Assembly: GCA_031769625.1 (NCBI GenBank)
Contig: JAUIMM010000534.1
Coordinates: 9,936,001-10,000,000 of the forward strand
From: Taudactylus pleione
Taxonomy: Eukaryota; Chordata; Amphibia; Anura; Myobatrachidae
Direction of reading: 5' to 3'
Length of the DNA: 64,000 nt
In this document: one piece after another, positions 1 to 11,308 of the stretch
Numbering within the stretch: position 1 is the first letter of the stretch
How the letters are laid out: the number at the start of each line of letters is the position of its first letter
Translations under genes and position numbers: made by a program
Notes under the pieces: model-generated
What the model was told of the DNA's origin: nothing
Seen by the model: the letters and a program-made list of their open reading frames with translations, nothing else
The model's database searches: none

Positions 1-849
1 CCGAGCATTGCGGTTGTATACCCTCTGCTGTGCCTGTTGGGCCTGTTCCAAGTGCTCCCTCAGTATCGGCACCACAGCAGCAATTCTTTCTTGCATTTGG
101 GAAACATGCTCAATAACGGTTTTATTACGGACTGGACTGCCCCTTCCATGTCTCTTTGGCAATGTCTAGTAACCCCCTTGGGTGTCTCCCATATCACAAA
201 TCGAAAGGTGAAAACCCGGTGGAGGATTGAAGTACCTCTCTTATGGCCAACAACAAATAAGGCAACAAGTAATCCCAATCTCTACCATCGTTGTCGACTA
301 CATTTCTTAGCATATGTTTTAACGTCTTGTTAAACCTCTCCACCAACCCATCGGTTTGGGGGTGATAGACCGAAGTTCTTTAACTGCTCGAATTTGAACA
401 GGCGGCATAACTCTTTCATGACTTTTGACATAAATGGGGTACCTTGGTCAGTCAGTTTTTCCCTAGGTATTCCCAACCTGCTAAAGACATGGACTAGCTC
501 TTTAGCAATGGTCTTGGTTGAGGTATTGCGCAACGGTATTGCTTCCGGGTACCTGGTAGCATAATCCATTATCACCAGAATATATTGATGGCCCCGGGCA
601 GACTTCATTAAGGGTCCAACCAAATCCATTGCTATTCTTTCAAATGGCACCTCAATAATGGGTAATGGGACTAGTGGACTTTTAAAATGTGGCCTTGGAG
701 CATGATACTGACATTCAGGGCCGGATGCACAATAGTCAGATACCTCTTTATGGACACTGGGCCAGAAAAACCTCTGCAAAATTCACTCAGTGGTTTTCTC
801 TACCCCTAGGTGGCCTGCCGTTATATGACCATGGGCCAGATCTAACACT
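1..849 (-). pseudogene. Gypsy integrase core and C-terminal part (broken)
   Basis: This is the retroviral-type integrase that joins element cDNA to host DNA. Reading leftward from 849, the zinc-binding half shows the HGH and GHLG histidines, then CASGPEC, where the usual first Cys of the CPEC pair is Gly. The core follows with catalytic Asp in MDLVGP and in TDQGTPF (about 779-410). The catalytic Glu lies in a YHPQTDG..VERFN block (about 370-330), in another frame, so a frameshift sits just before it. From 330 to 1 the frame is repeatedly broken, but a glutamine-rich helical stretch ending in QQRVYNRNA is still readable near position 1. The open block at 779-330 is the best preserved piece. 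Confidence 0.85.
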
Positions 850-1310
850 GGGCCTGATTCAGACCTGCTCGCAAGCGGGTCGATGACAGGGCAGTGCGCA
901 CACGCCGTGTGTGCACTGAGCGTGCGAGAGCCCCGGAGCAAGCGAGAAATCACTCGTTCCGGGGCTCGCAACAAAACGGGGCAGCTGTCGATGTTGATCG
1001 ACAGCTCGCCATGTTTTGTAGGCAGGTTGGGGGGTGGCTGGCCAAACGGAGGTATTCCCGAAGGAACACCTGGCGTTCGAGGGTGGCTCTATTAGAGCAG
1101 GAAGCTCACTGGGGCTTGCGGGAATGAGACCATACCACATGGGTCTTGTCGCATGCTTGATGGTCGCGACCATCACCTGGCCGATCACAAAAGCTGTGGG
1201 TGGTCACCCACAGCTTAGCGAGCGGCCAGGAGGCCGGCTCCAAAAAAAACAAAAAAAGCCCTGATTCCAATCGAGCGCTCTGAAAGAGCGTCCGGCTCTG
1301 AATCAGGGCC
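850..1310. mobile_element. PIF/Harbinger-type MITE, 461 bp
   Basis: The ends are GGGCCTGATTCAG on the left and the inverse complement GGCCCTGATTCAG on the right. It is flanked by a 3-bp duplication ACT (847-849 and 1311-1313). It has no coding capacity. The insertion splits the gypsy integrase between the IVPKAYRSTV and LDLAHGH blocks. The right end carries a second inverted copy of the terminus (AGCCCTGATTCC at about 1258), so that end is palindromic. It is the same family as 52606-53143, with a shared internal AGCTGTGGGT palindrome and CGACCATC repeats. Confidence 0.85.
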
Positions 1311-1507
1311 ACTGTACTTCTGTATGCTTTGGGAACTATTAATTGTTCCACAATCTCTTCCCCCTTCTTAGTCACCTGATAGAAAAAATCCTGACATACT
1401 GCCATGTGAGGATTTGACAAAGGACTATCGGGGTCTGTGGGTTTACCATTGATCACCTTGACATTCTCCCTGGCTTTTACCAGAGTAGGGTCATTTAGCT
1501 GCTCCAC
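1311..1507 (-). pseudogene. Gypsy integrase N-terminal linker region
   Basis: A minus-strand open segment begins MEQLNDPTL and ends VPKAYRSTV at the MITE junction. In the family this stretch leads straight into the HHCC zinc finger, whose first half resumes at 849 on the other side of the inserted MITE. It is therefore the same gene as the integrase feature at 1-849. Upstream an in-frame TGA separates it from the protease domain. Confidence 0.75.
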
Positions 1508-1522
1508 GGCAAAGACCTCTCT

Positions 1523-2047
1523 TCAGACCTCTAAATCAGGCAGACGATCAACTGGCTCAACAACACTTCCCACCTCAGTGGGAGGCACATCAGTTGGTGA
1601 GCCACCATCACGCTTCGCATTCTCTAGTTCGCCAATCATACTAGAAAAAGGGAACATCTCTGACTCTGAAGAAACTACCTCTGGTACTACACCAGTAACC
1701 TTCTGAAATGGGTCAGGGTGATTTACCTCTGTGCAAAATTGGCTTTCCCACAACTTCCAGAAGTGAGCAAAGTCTCTCCCCAATATTGCATCATGCATTA
1801 AGCCATGTACCAAACCCACAGAGACTACCGCGGAACCACATGGTGTCTCGATGTTCACTTCTGCAGTAATATAATACCGAGTATCGCCATGTATGCAGGT
1901 CACACCAACAGTTTTCCCCTCAGCTTTCATAAGTGTAACCAGACTACCAGAATCTAACAGAGCCTCTACTCGCTTGCCTTCTACAGTGTTTATCTGTCTC
2001 AGCCAGCCGGTCAGCAGTACAGGCTGGCTGTGCAAATAAAGACCCAC
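1523..2047 (-). pseudogene. Gypsy aspartic protease domain
   Basis: A 174-residue open frame on the minus strand. Residues about 28-36 contain ALLDSGSLV, the D-S-G catalytic motif of retropepsins, and about residues 86-92 contain ILGRDF, the matching second hydrophobic-hydrophobic-Gly motif. The enzyme cleaves the element polyprotein and works as a homodimer. The C-terminal half is acidic linker. It is joined downstream to the integrase region, with only a short stop-containing junction at about 1508-1522. The start is uncertain because the domain would normally be part of a polyprotein. Confidence 0.75.
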
Positions 2048-2164
2048 TGTATCTGTAAGTACTGTGGAAGTGAACTTATTTAGTCTTCTGTTAGTGAGGG
2101 AACCTGCTGTCTAGTTAGAGCCCAGACGGGCTAGGATTTTTGTTTGTGTTTTATTTTATTTTGT

Positions 2165-2289
2165 CAGATTCTACTTAACATTTAACTAGCACCTTCTAGA
2201 AGATAATAGCTAGAATCTGATTGGTTGCTATGGGCAACATAACTTTTAAAACTCTCTGCTAAAAACTCTCACTTTAGTAAATTTACCCC
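2165..2289. mobile_element. Truncated TTTACTAA-type MITE
   Basis: Matches the right two thirds of the copies at 6941-7110 and 45140-45313, including CACCTTCTAGAAGATAATAG, GGTTGCTATGGGCAAC and the terminal TAGTAAATTTACCCC. The left end is missing: homology starts at CAGATTCTACTT. Confidence 0.8.
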
Positions 2290-2544
2290 ATTGTCTTCTG
2301 AATAATCAAATTTTTTCTTAAAAAAATGCATTCCTACAATGTGTAGGTAAGTGCATCTATATTACTCATACTACAAAGATAAAAAAATACAATGCAATAA
2401 CAACGTAACAGATACAGTTCAGTAAAATTAGATTGCAGGGTAATAACAGGGCGAATCAAGGTTGTCATAATTATCTATTATATATCTCTATTACTCATTC
2501 GATTTGATTATTCTAATATCTGCATATATATATTTATATACATT

Positions 2545-3140
2545 GGGGCATATCCAATTGCGGGTGGGATATTTGAAAAAACCCGCAGGGCTTTGCTATT
2601 CAATAAGGTGCCTGAGAATTTCTATATAAATCACAGCGTCTTTTTTCTCGCACCTCCAGAGCAAGTCAGATTTTTCCTAAAATCAGCGGGATTTGCTCTA
2701 GGACCCCTGCGGGCATCCCCCCTGAGGACTAATTAACCAATTAGAAGTTTCCAATTAGCTTAATTGCGGCGTCTTCTGCATCCAGCATTGGGACCCGATC
2801 TCCTGCAGCAGGGTGAGTATGTCAGTGTTTGTGAGTGAGTGTGTGTCTAACCCCCGGTGTGTGTGACCCCCCCCTGTGTGTGTGTCCTCCCTGTAACAGG
2901 CACTGGGAGAACTACATCTCCCAGCAGCCGTTGCTCCTCCCACCAACCCTCAAAGCCCCCCAGAAGCTCCCTTCCCAGTGACAAGATGGACCGGAGCCAC
3001 GGAGACCCCCCTGGAGTTTTCAGAGCTGACTTTTTTTTACTGGATACCCCGTGTATCGGGAGCGCGCATAGCCACTGTAATCCAAAATTCGGTGCAAGGT
3101 TTTTACCTTGCTACACCTCGCACCCAATTGGATATTTCCC
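2545..3140. mobile_element. Non-autonomous DNA transposon with inverted ends
   Basis: The left end reads GGGCATATCCAATTGCGGGT and the right end, inverse complement, GGGAAATATCCAATTGGGTG. The interior is non-coding, with GC-rich inverted stretches (AAAACCCGCAGGG, ACCCCTGCGGGC) and short GT-rich repeats near 2840-2890. I could not find a convincing target-site duplication, so superfamily is not assigned. Confidence 0.6.
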
Positions 3141-5147
3141 ATATAGTCATTTTGGGCTTGAGGAGCCTGTGCAAATTCCGATAAAGATAATTTTTGTCTC
3201 CATAATTCATAAACAGTCCCTAAAAGTATATTTGTCCCAAGAACACTATATACATCTTGTCATTTTTGGCATGAGGAGCCTGCACACTGCACGCGCCCAG
3301 TGCCAAGCGTCTGGTTTTTCCTTTATTGCTCCTCTCTCTGATGTTACATTGAGCTAACACATACATCAGTTTCTTTCTAGATGACATAGCTATACAATAT
3401 TGCAATGCAATTCAAATTGTGTGATGCCAACAAACAAACAAACAAAATTTCAGAAAAGAAAAAATTGTCTCCATAGTTCATACACAGTCCCAAGGAGTAT
3501 ATTTCTCCAAAAACATGTCTGTGTACAGACACAACCATTACAACCTTATTATACGTATAGATTACGCACAAGGTGGAGCTGTTGTGCTGCTGTCTACATA
3601 TGAGCCTTCATTGTACCGCTGCAGGTCAAGAAAACAAAACTATTTCTGGAGAATTTGTGGTCATGTGACCTTTTTAAAGCTTGGAGGTTCAGAAATGCGA
3701 GTAGGTTGCTTTGAATCTACAGTTTGTGTCATTGCTAATCTGCCAAAATCAACAATGCAACAGTACAATGCAATCTTTTCAGGGGAGTTGGAATAATGCC
3801 ATTGAATAAATGTAATTTTAGACTTAATCACCCTTACCTGTAGTGAATCAATGAGCCTAATTCAGTGTGGATTTAATTGCCTATGTGAATCCTTTAGATA
3901 AGAGAGTATGTTTCTTGTTAACATAAAGGTACTGCCCAAGGAAATAAAGATCTGTCATAAAGGCAACATTCCTCTTACCAGAAGGTTTAATCGCAAACAT
4001 TTTGTTTTTGTGCAAACTTGTATTTTGAATCATATTTATCCCTCTTCTTGCGTTTAAGGTTTAAATACATAACACATTATTTGCAGTAAACTATTATATG
4101 GTGTGCCAATTTAAAAGGACACTCCTAAACTTGTGTATAATTTTATAGCTGCATTTTGACATTTCTAAATGTTGTCATGTTTGCAATTACCAAGCATGGA
4201 AACAGACATTTATCTAGCCCAGGTACCACCGAGCACCTTAATGCACATGGTGGGGAGATTGGTGGTAAACCTCACAGGGTCTTATCGCCTTTTCCTGACA
4301 AAGTAGTTCTACCAAGGTCGTAACAAGGGATGGTCGTGCGGTGTCACTACCTGGGGTGTAGGTTCTAGGGGGTAGCACTATTGTTTACTGTGGCACCAGC
4401 ATTTGGCATGCAAGGTGTCTGAAATGATTCAGTCTGAGTGTGCCTGTCCCTCTCTCCTAAAATTGTCAGGACGTCTCATATGTGGAGTGGAGCGCACCAT
4501 CCGACTTATGCGCGCTGTCCCAGCATACAGTGCTGCGAGGACTTCTGGGAGACAGAAGAGTCTGCTGCTCCTACGGAGAGCGCCAAGAAAAGAAGGTAAG
4601 TATGGGAGGTAGGACTCATAAGGAAATACTAAGGGTGGGACAGGGAGGTATACTAATTTAATGATGAGGGTGGGTGCTAACTTTTTAATTGGCGGGACAT
4701 ATTGGTGGTGTTAATTTTACATAAAAGTGAGGTAATTGTGGTGCTTAGTAGTAATTAAAGGTGGGTGGATGGGACTTTTTCTGTATTTCTGGGTACTTTG
4801 ATGGCGATTAATTGATGAGTGTTCCTATTTATTAATGTCATGGCAGTTTGGTTGGAAATAGGTTTCTCTGTTAACTTTGAGTACTATTTACTTAAAATCA
4901 GGGCTGTTTTTTTTGGTGGGGGGGATAGGTCTGTGTATTAAATGTGAATCCTAGGGCCCGTTGCAGGTAGGGAGACCTAGTACTTAAAGTTCAGTCTTAT
5001 TGATTGAACTTCGGGGCTTGATGAGGACAAGAATATACACTCATTGTTAGGCTGTCCATATCTCATGTGTCCAGTTTTTCCAAAGAGGGCCCCAATATTT
5101 ACAAAGGCAGTCAATAACTGGACATGAGACAAGAGGAGTTGCAGGTA
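3141..5147. other. Non-coding stretch with weak internal repeats
   Basis: No gene recognised. A phrase like TGAGGAGCCTG occurs at about 3160 and 3270, and GTCTCCATA..TTCATA at about 3196 and 3467, which suggests an old degenerate duplication. The rest (3520-5147) is A/T-rich sequence with no domain-bearing frame and no recognisable transposon ends. Confidence 0.5.
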
Positions 5148-5155
5148 GTGTAGCT

Positions 5156-5966
5156 GGAATCAGTATGATTCCCGGCTGTTCGATTCCCGGCAGCGGCAGC
5201 CCGACACTGGAACAGATCCCGGCAGCGTCAGCCCGACAGCACTGGAAATCCCGGGGGCAGAACTATGGGAGACAATGGAGGCGCCTACCGCCGGGCTCCA
5301 GCTCTGAAGGGGGCACCTCCTCCATTGTCCACAACATGTTCACTCCACTTAGGGCTGTAACTATGTACCCGGAGTGTACTGTCACAGCGCCCAATACATT
5401 GCACCCCTTCCCGGCACCTGAGAATCCACCATACACTAGTGGAGAGCTTCCATGTCACACAATCAGCTGCTGCCTTTGTCTATCTATAGCCTGTCTGCAT
5501 GCAAATTGCTACATGTCAGTGGCTGTGATGGGGGGGCACCAAATTATAACTTGCCTCTGGGCGTCTGGGATGAACTTACGCCACTGTGATCATCCCTAGG
5601 TAAGTAATAACTAACCTAACATACCCCCTAACCCTCCCTTAGGGGTGCCTAACCCTAACCTCCCCCCCAAGTGCCTAACCCTAATCCGCCCCTCTAAGTG
5701 CCTAAACCCAACCCCCTCCCTTCCCCACTGCTTAAACCTAAGTCCCCTGGGGGGTGCCTAACCCTAAGTCCCCCCCGGGAGCCCTAAACCTAACCCTCCC
5801 CGCTGCGGCTGTTAGCTCGCGGCGCCCGGCATCCCTTTGATCGGGATGCCGGTCTCCGGTCTCCCGGCATCTGGGAAACGAGTGGCGTCTACATCTAGAC
5901 GCCGGGATATGACAGTCAGAAAGCCGGCTGTCGGTAAAATGTCAGCCGGCTTCCCGATTGCATCCC
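5156..5966. mobile_element. hAT-type MITE, 811 bp
   Basis: Flanked by a perfect 8-bp duplication GTGTAGCT (5148-5155 and 5967-5974), the hallmark of hAT insertion. The ends are imperfect inverted repeats: left GGAATCAGTATGATTCCCGG, right inverse complement GGGATGCAATCGGGAAGCC, both leading into CCGGCTG. The interior is rich in GGGATGCCGG-like palindromes and contains a CCTAACCCT-like tract at about 5610-5800. No coding capacity. Confidence 0.8.
5610..5800. repeat. Degenerate CCTAACCCT (telomere-like) tract
   Basis: Repeated CCTAACCCTAA phrases separated by C-runs and GTG. It lies inside the hAT-type MITE, so it is part of that element and not a chromosome end or fusion scar. Confidence 0.6.
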
Positions 5967-5974
5967 GTGTAGCT

Positions 5975-6410
5975 TCTAGAACTGGGAGGAGAGAGCAGAA
6001 CATCCTGCTAACTGTCCTACTTCTGTTTGGGTGACTGTCCTGTGTAGACAGATAGAACTTAAGATATGACCCCCCCCCTCCCCTCACACCATTCTGCTTG
6101 TAAAGGGGGAACTGTGTGCCTCCAGTATGTGCAATGGGGGGGAGACATTCTGAAAATGTTTTTGATTTGGAAGGTGCATGGCCTGTCACACAAACTGAAA
6201 CGCGTTGCCTACATCTGTTCCATTAGTATATATCCACAATTATTTAGCTCTGAACCAGTTTCATTAAAAATGGGTCACATAAATGAGCTTTATGACGTAG
6301 AAAACATATTGACGTCCAAGTTATGTTTAATAGCACAAATCATTACAATGGGGGATATTTACTAAAACAGTGGTTTTCTTTGTGGTTGGAAAACCCCCAC
6401 ACAACACACA
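5975..6410. other. Non-coding spacer
   Basis: No gene or transposon ends recognised. A GGGGGATATTTACTAAAAC phrase near 6350 resembles a MITE terminus, but no partner end is evident. Confidence 0.4.
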
Positions 6411-7124
6411 GGGCCTGATTCTGAGCTGGACACAGCAGGATTTGCTGGTTGCACATATGTGACTTCATGCAAATGCCAGTACAAAGCCCTTCCCTGGTGT
6501 ACAGCCGTGCATCCGAGTGTGTAAGGACCTAGCCGCCCAGTGTCACCATCCGTGTACGCTGAAATACCACTTGGTGCCTCTTTAGACGCATTGGTCGCAC
6601 CATCAAAACTTGCACCAGCCCTATGGCAGTTTCTCCGTGGGGGTATGGCCTCCTATGTGAGCGACTGCGCGTCTCTGTACGCAACTGATTTCAGCGCCTT
6701 GCCCACGAAACTACCATAAAACGTGCCATCTCTGTGCATCCTCTAAGCCGCCCCTATCACCGCTCAGGAACGCCCCAATACATTTTCAGAACATTTCTGG
6801 GACTGTGCTTCTCCCATGTGCATCAGTTGCAACTCTGAATCTTTGCGTACGGAATCCGGACACATGCGCAGTGCGACTTAGACACATGCGCAGAAGAAAA
6901 TTGCTTCACTGTGTCCGATATCCTAGCTGCATCTGACTTAGGGATACATTTACTAAAGTGAGAGTTTTGAGAAGTGGAGATGTTGCCCATAGCAACAGAT
7001 TCTAGCTATTATCTTCTAGAAGGTGCTAGATAAATGTTACGTATAATCTGATTGGTTGCCATGGGCAACATCTCCACTTCTAAGAACTCTCACCTTAGTA
7101 AATTTACTCCTTAGAATCAGGCCC
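6411..7124. mobile_element. Harbinger-type MITE with nested MITE
   Basis: Inverted ends GGGCCTGATTCTGAGC and (inverse complement) GGGCCTGATTCTAAGG. The flanking triplets are ACA and AAT, so the target duplication is not preserved or was never clean. The right part is occupied by the nested MITE at 6941-7110. The non-nested sequence is non-coding, with several CATGCGCA-type words. Confidence 0.65.
6941..7110. mobile_element. TTTACTAA-type MITE, 170 bp, nested
   Basis: Near-complete inverted repeat: GGGATACATTTACTAAAG...GTTGCCCATAGCAAC against GGTTGCCATGGGCAAC...CTTAGTAAATTTACTCC. It is flanked by TTA on both sides (6938-6940, 7111-7113), a 3-bp duplication. It sits inside the older Harbinger-type MITE 6411-7124. 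Three further copies are in this window. Confidence 0.85.
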
Positions 7125-8271
7125 AATGCAAGAAGTTTCCAAAGCCAAACTGCCAGATTTACTATCTACTCTTTTTCAGGCCAAAACTTGTGATGAATCA
7201 TAGCTTTTGATCGATAGGAATTTGCTTTCAGAACACGGGATTGTGACCTCGAAAGATCTATAAAAACATTAAGAGCATGTAGGTCATTTTATATGACAGT
7301 AGATGTCATAAACCTCTAGTCTGACACTGCGCACACTCAGAGGACACTGAGATTGATGGATCTGGGGGAGGATTGTTTAGAGGTCAGTTATTAACCAATA
7401 GGATGGTAGGATTCACAGGGAGGGGTGTGTCAATATGGATTTTATGGTTAAGCAGCCTTGGCTTGCCCTCTCTCTTCTCTAGATCTTGGACAGAGAAGTA
7501 CTGTATTGATTGTATACTAATTTATTGAATATTGTATTGTATTGTTTATACTTGTGTATTCTCTTCGTTTTCTTGCTTTCTCTCAAATTCTTAACTGCTC
7601 TTCTTTGCTTTCTTTCCATATTTCTTTCTTTCTCATACTTTCCTTTCTCTTGAACTATTTTTATTGCTACGGATCGACCTCGTAGGGCCACCACCATACC
7701 CGCGCATTATCTAGTGGATGCGGTGGGTCCATCGCTACCGAGGGGACTACGGGGGTGCGTGGCCGCGGCATGGCCTGGGACCAGTTTTCCATCCGTGGCC
7801 TTTCTGGATCTGTAGTCCCGGCCTTACGTGACCGTGAACGGGGCAGGGGAGGTCACGGTGTGGTCCGGAGGGGTGCTGCAACCTTGCAGGGGTCGGGTAT
7901 ACGCAGGCGATGATCAGCGCGTAGGGGTTCTAAGTCGGCACGGTATGTGCCTGAGGTGCGGTGCGAGCGTCTCCATCTCACGGCAGGAGGTGGCCGCCAT
8001 TTTGGTAACACTGTGGGTGGGGAGTCTGAAATGGTGGACTCGGAGTGTGGTTCCTCTGACTCAGAACCGTTGGGTTGTCTGGGGGGGTGCACCCCGCGGC
8101 TCTGGTGAGGAGTGACGAGGCCATCGCTGATGCTCCCCATCGGTCACGCTCATACGCATATGTGGTCTGGGGGCTGTGGAGTGATACTGCAACGGGGGAT
8201 ATGGCACCCGCGGCTGCAGGGCAACTGGCGGGGGTTTCCCCCCCCCTAGATTTAGGAATGGTATCGGTGAT

Positions 8272-9571
8272 ATGTTCGTTGTTGGTATCAGTGCTGGCCC
8301 CACTTTTGCCCGCTGGACCCAGCGGAAAAGGACAGGGCGTAGGTGCGCTGTCCACCACTCGGCAGCACTGTCAAGGGAGTTAGCAGCAGAGGTTGGGCCT
8401 GTGGTTATGATGGCGTTACAAGGAGGAGGGGTTAGCAATACCGGGGGGTTGCCTCGACCTCCTAGCATACCCCGATTGGTGTCGGAACTGTCCGGTTGTG
8501 TTCCCACAGGCGGATCCAGCAACAGCGATACCATGCAGAGGAGAGAGCAGAATGCAGATGCGGAGGCATCGGCCAGCGTGGTGCCTGCGGGGAGATCTAC
8601 TGGTGAGTCTGCGTCCGACCCAGATTGGGTGGACAGTGGATCTTCTAGTGGCAGTGGTGTTTTGCCGCGGCAAGCTTCACGGCGTAGGGGTAGGAGTGAC
8701 AGCGGGACTAGTGGTGCCTCCTCCACTGACTCCTCTACTACTGCCTCGGATAGGCACAAGCACAGGAAGGGTGGTAAGGCTAAGCGCAAGCGTAAGTCTT
8801 CCTCTTCTAGTGTATATTGACACATCTGTGCTTTCGGATGAGGTATTGTGTTCTAATACATCTGTATTGAGGGGAGTGCAGCCCAGGGTAAGGGGCAGGA
8901 TTAGACGGGGACGCTTCGTTAATATTTTCACTTTAACCAGCAAGGCTAAAAAAGTGTGGAATGCAGCTAAGAAGAAGGGTGGCGCTGGGGTAGATTCCTG
9001 TATGTCCTATCATAATTGGTTAAAAGGGATGTACATATTTGCATCCTACTATCTAGAGACGCAGCTGGATGAACATGTAAAAGTCATTAGTTACATGTAT
9101 CTCATACATGATATGGTGGGCTCAGCAAGGGGTAGTGCGTGGAGGATCTATGACGAGGAGTTTCGTCGGAAGCAACACGGGAAGGAGATATTGGATATCG
9201 GGGCCAAGGACATGGAGGTCTTTGTGGATGTTGCACAGCCACAGAGAGGAGATCAGAAGGGATTTACCCCCAAGCGGGTGTATGGTGGGGGTGTAGGGGG
9301 TGCAGGTAGCGGGTCTAGACCTACGGCGGCCAGGATAGGGCATGGAAACTGCTTTGCCTTTAATAATGGCCAGTGTGGGTTGGGTACGAAGTGTCGCTTT
9401 CAGCATTGCTGCATCAGATGTGGCGGAACCCATCCCATTAAGGACTGCACCCGTCAGGGGGAGTGGGAGGCGGTTTCGCTGGCAGGGGGCTACCAGTCGC
9501 GGACCCGCGCCCATCCCACCAAAGTAGGGGGCCTACTCCAGTTGATGCGGGGGCAATGTCGGTCTGTTTAA
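8272..9571 (+). pseudogene. Ngaro gag-like zinc-finger protein
   Basis: The first part (to about 8820) is Ser/Gly/Asp-rich and ends in a Lys/Arg-rich tail (RKGGKAKRKRK). The frame then shifts near 8820 into a helical capsid-like segment (NWLKGMYIFASYYLE, 9010-9060). This is followed by two zinc motifs at about 9350-9450: C-x7-C-x5-C-x3-H, then C-x2-C-x3-H-x4-C (CIRCGGTHPIKDC). This paired arrangement is typical of DIRS/Ngaro gag proteins, which package the element RNA. The start is uncertain and the gene is frameshifted, hence pseudogene. Confidence 0.65.
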
Positions 9572-9592
9572 AGGCTTATCCCGATCAGGCTG

Positions 9593-10479
9593 ATGCGGTA
9601 TTCTTATACCAGGGGTTTACTCAGGGTTTTCTGCTACCGGCAGAGGGGGTCATTATCGGGGGTAGAGGTAGGAATTTACGTTCGGCCCGAGAATTGCCTG
9701 GGGTGCTTCGTGAGAGGGTGGAGGCCGAGGTACGGCATTGTCGGTCCTTTTCAGGACTCCCCTATTAGTAACTTAATTCTGTCACCGGTGGGTATAGTTC
9801 CTAAGAAGGTTGAGGGTAAGTTTCGTTTCATTCACCATCTCTCGTACCCGAGGGGTGGTTCAGTGAATGACGCTACCGCGGAGGTTCTCTGTCGGGTTCA
9901 TTACCAGTCGTTTGAGTACACGTTAGGGGTGGTGCGTTCATTTGGTTATGGGGCGTTGATGTGTAAGTTGGACATTGAGTCGGCTTTTCATTTGTTGCCT
10001 CTTCATCTGTCAGCTTTTAGGTTCATGGGTTTTCGGTGGGGGGATGGGATTTCTACTTTGATAAATGCCTACCCATGGGCTCCTCCATTTCCTGCGCCTA
10101 CTTCGAAAAATTCAGTTCATTTTTGCACAGGTGCTTGGAGTTAGGATCGGGGGAAAGGGGTATCGCCCACTACTTGGATGATTTCTTGTTAGTGGGTCCG
10201 CCAGGGTCAGACAGGTGTGCTATGCTACTGCGAAGGGCGGTTACCCTTTTTTCTACTTTTGGTATTCCATTGGCTTTGGATAAAACTGAGGGCCCAACTA
10301 CTACCTTATCTTATTTGGTTATAGAAATAGACACCATTGGAGAATTCTGTAGGTTGCCAGGAGATAAAGTTAAGCGGCTTCACAACGGTATTGTGTTGAC
10401 GTTAGCGGTAGGTAAGCTAACCTTAAGGCAGGTGCAGTCACTGTTAGGCTTGTTTCATTTTGCGTGCATCACTTTTTGA
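9593..10479 (+). pseudogene. Ngaro/DIRS reverse transcriptase
   Basis: RT fingers and palm blocks are clear. VPKKVEGKFRFIHHLSYP with SVND is the DIRS-type fingers motif. The first catalytic Asp lies in KLDIESAFH. GSSISCAYFEKFSSFLH follows. HYLDDFLLVG holds the catalytic pair. A frameshift near 10040-10060 splits the fingers from the palm. RT copies element RNA to DNA. The next domain (RNase H) follows with a second frame change at about 10465. Confidence 0.85.
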
Positions 10480-10990
10480 GGTTGTCAGGAGAAATTAGGC
10501 GTGACTTGTTGTTATGGGATACCTTTTTGAGAGAATTTAATGGGGTAAGGATCTGGCCGGAATCAACGGTTTGCAATCTGGTGCTGCAGCTGTTTACAGA
10601 CGCAGCGGGGTCAATGGGCTTTGGAGCCTTTTTGAGGGGCAGTTGGTGCGTCGCTATTTGGCCTGAGGAATGGGTGAGGGAAGGACTGTCAAGTAATCTT
10701 TTCTTGCTGAAGTTATTTACTATAATGGTGGCAATGGAACTATGGGGGAGCGTCGGTAGTTTTTTGGTGTGACAATTTGGGGGTGGTACAAGCTTTAAAC
10801 AGGCAGTGGTCCACATTCTTGCCGGCCATTAGGGTCATTGGCCAGCTTGTCTGACGTTGCTTGCAGTATAACATTTCTGCGCCAAGCATGTAGCGGATGT
10901 GGATAATAGCATAGCGGATGCATTGTCCAGAAGGGAGTGGGCGCGATTTAGGGCGCTTGCACCTCACGCTGACCTCATTGGTGAGTTATG
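10464..10990 (+). pseudogene. Ngaro RNase H domain
   Basis: LFTDAAGSMGFGAFL (about 10590) contains the first acidic residue of RNase H. WCDNLGVVQALN (about 10770-10800, another frame) has the central Asp. AKHVADVDNSIADALSRREW (about 10890-10945) is the final conserved block. These three pieces lie in different frames, so at least two indels are present. The enzyme degrades the RNA strand during reverse transcription. Confidence 0.75.
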
Positions 10991-11308
10991 TCCCACTTAT
11001 GTATGGCAGGTGATTCATCCAGCCTGGCGGCAGTAGCACACCGGTCCCTGAGCCCAGGGACTTACCGTGTATTGTTGGCCTCTTGGGAACCTTGGAATCG
11101 GTTCCTTTTGGAGCAAGGCACCAGAGGTAAGAGGATTTCAGTTACTCTTGCCGCTGTTCGGGTCGGCCATAGTATGTTTCACGATTGTGGGATGCAAGAG
11201 GTGATATGTGAGTTTTTGCGGACCACAGTTGCTGTTGCATCACGTACGGTCCGTCGCGGGGACTCAGCGGCCAGGTGCAACGTTTCATACTTTGGTTTTA
11301 GAGTCTGA
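10988..11308 (+). pseudogene. Probable tyrosine recombinase N-terminal remnant
   Basis: Follows RNase H in the place where Ngaro and DIRS elements carry the recombinase. SPGTYRVLLASWEPWNRFLLEQG resembles the SAM-like N-terminal helix pair of these enzymes (pattern T-x-R-x4-S-W-x3-F). The catalytic Arg, His-x-x-Arg and Tyr blocks are not visible in 11308-11800, which is full of stops. The call therefore rests on position plus one weak motif. Confidence 0.4.

Larger units (their letters stand above)
1..2060 (-). mobile_element. Ty3/gypsy retrotransposon fragment no. 1
   Basis: On the minus strand a retropepsin-like domain (about 2047-1523) is followed directly by the integrase N-terminal region (1507-1311) and, beyond an inserted MITE, by the integrase core and C-terminal remnant (849-1). 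No reverse transcriptase or RNase H block lies between protease and integrase. The window begins inside the element, so RT may lie off the left edge, as in gmr1-type gypsy elements where integrase precedes RT, or it may have been deleted. No LTR was recognised. The element is dead: it has frameshifts, stops and an insertion. Confidence 0.8.

Noticed and set aside
3848..3880. GAGCCTAATTCAGTGTGG as a Harbinger end
   Set aside because: No partner end within a few kb.
8061..8825. 254-residue minus-strand frame opposite the Ngaro gag
   Set aside because: Mirror of the Ser/Gly-rich coding strand; the plus strand carries the element genes.
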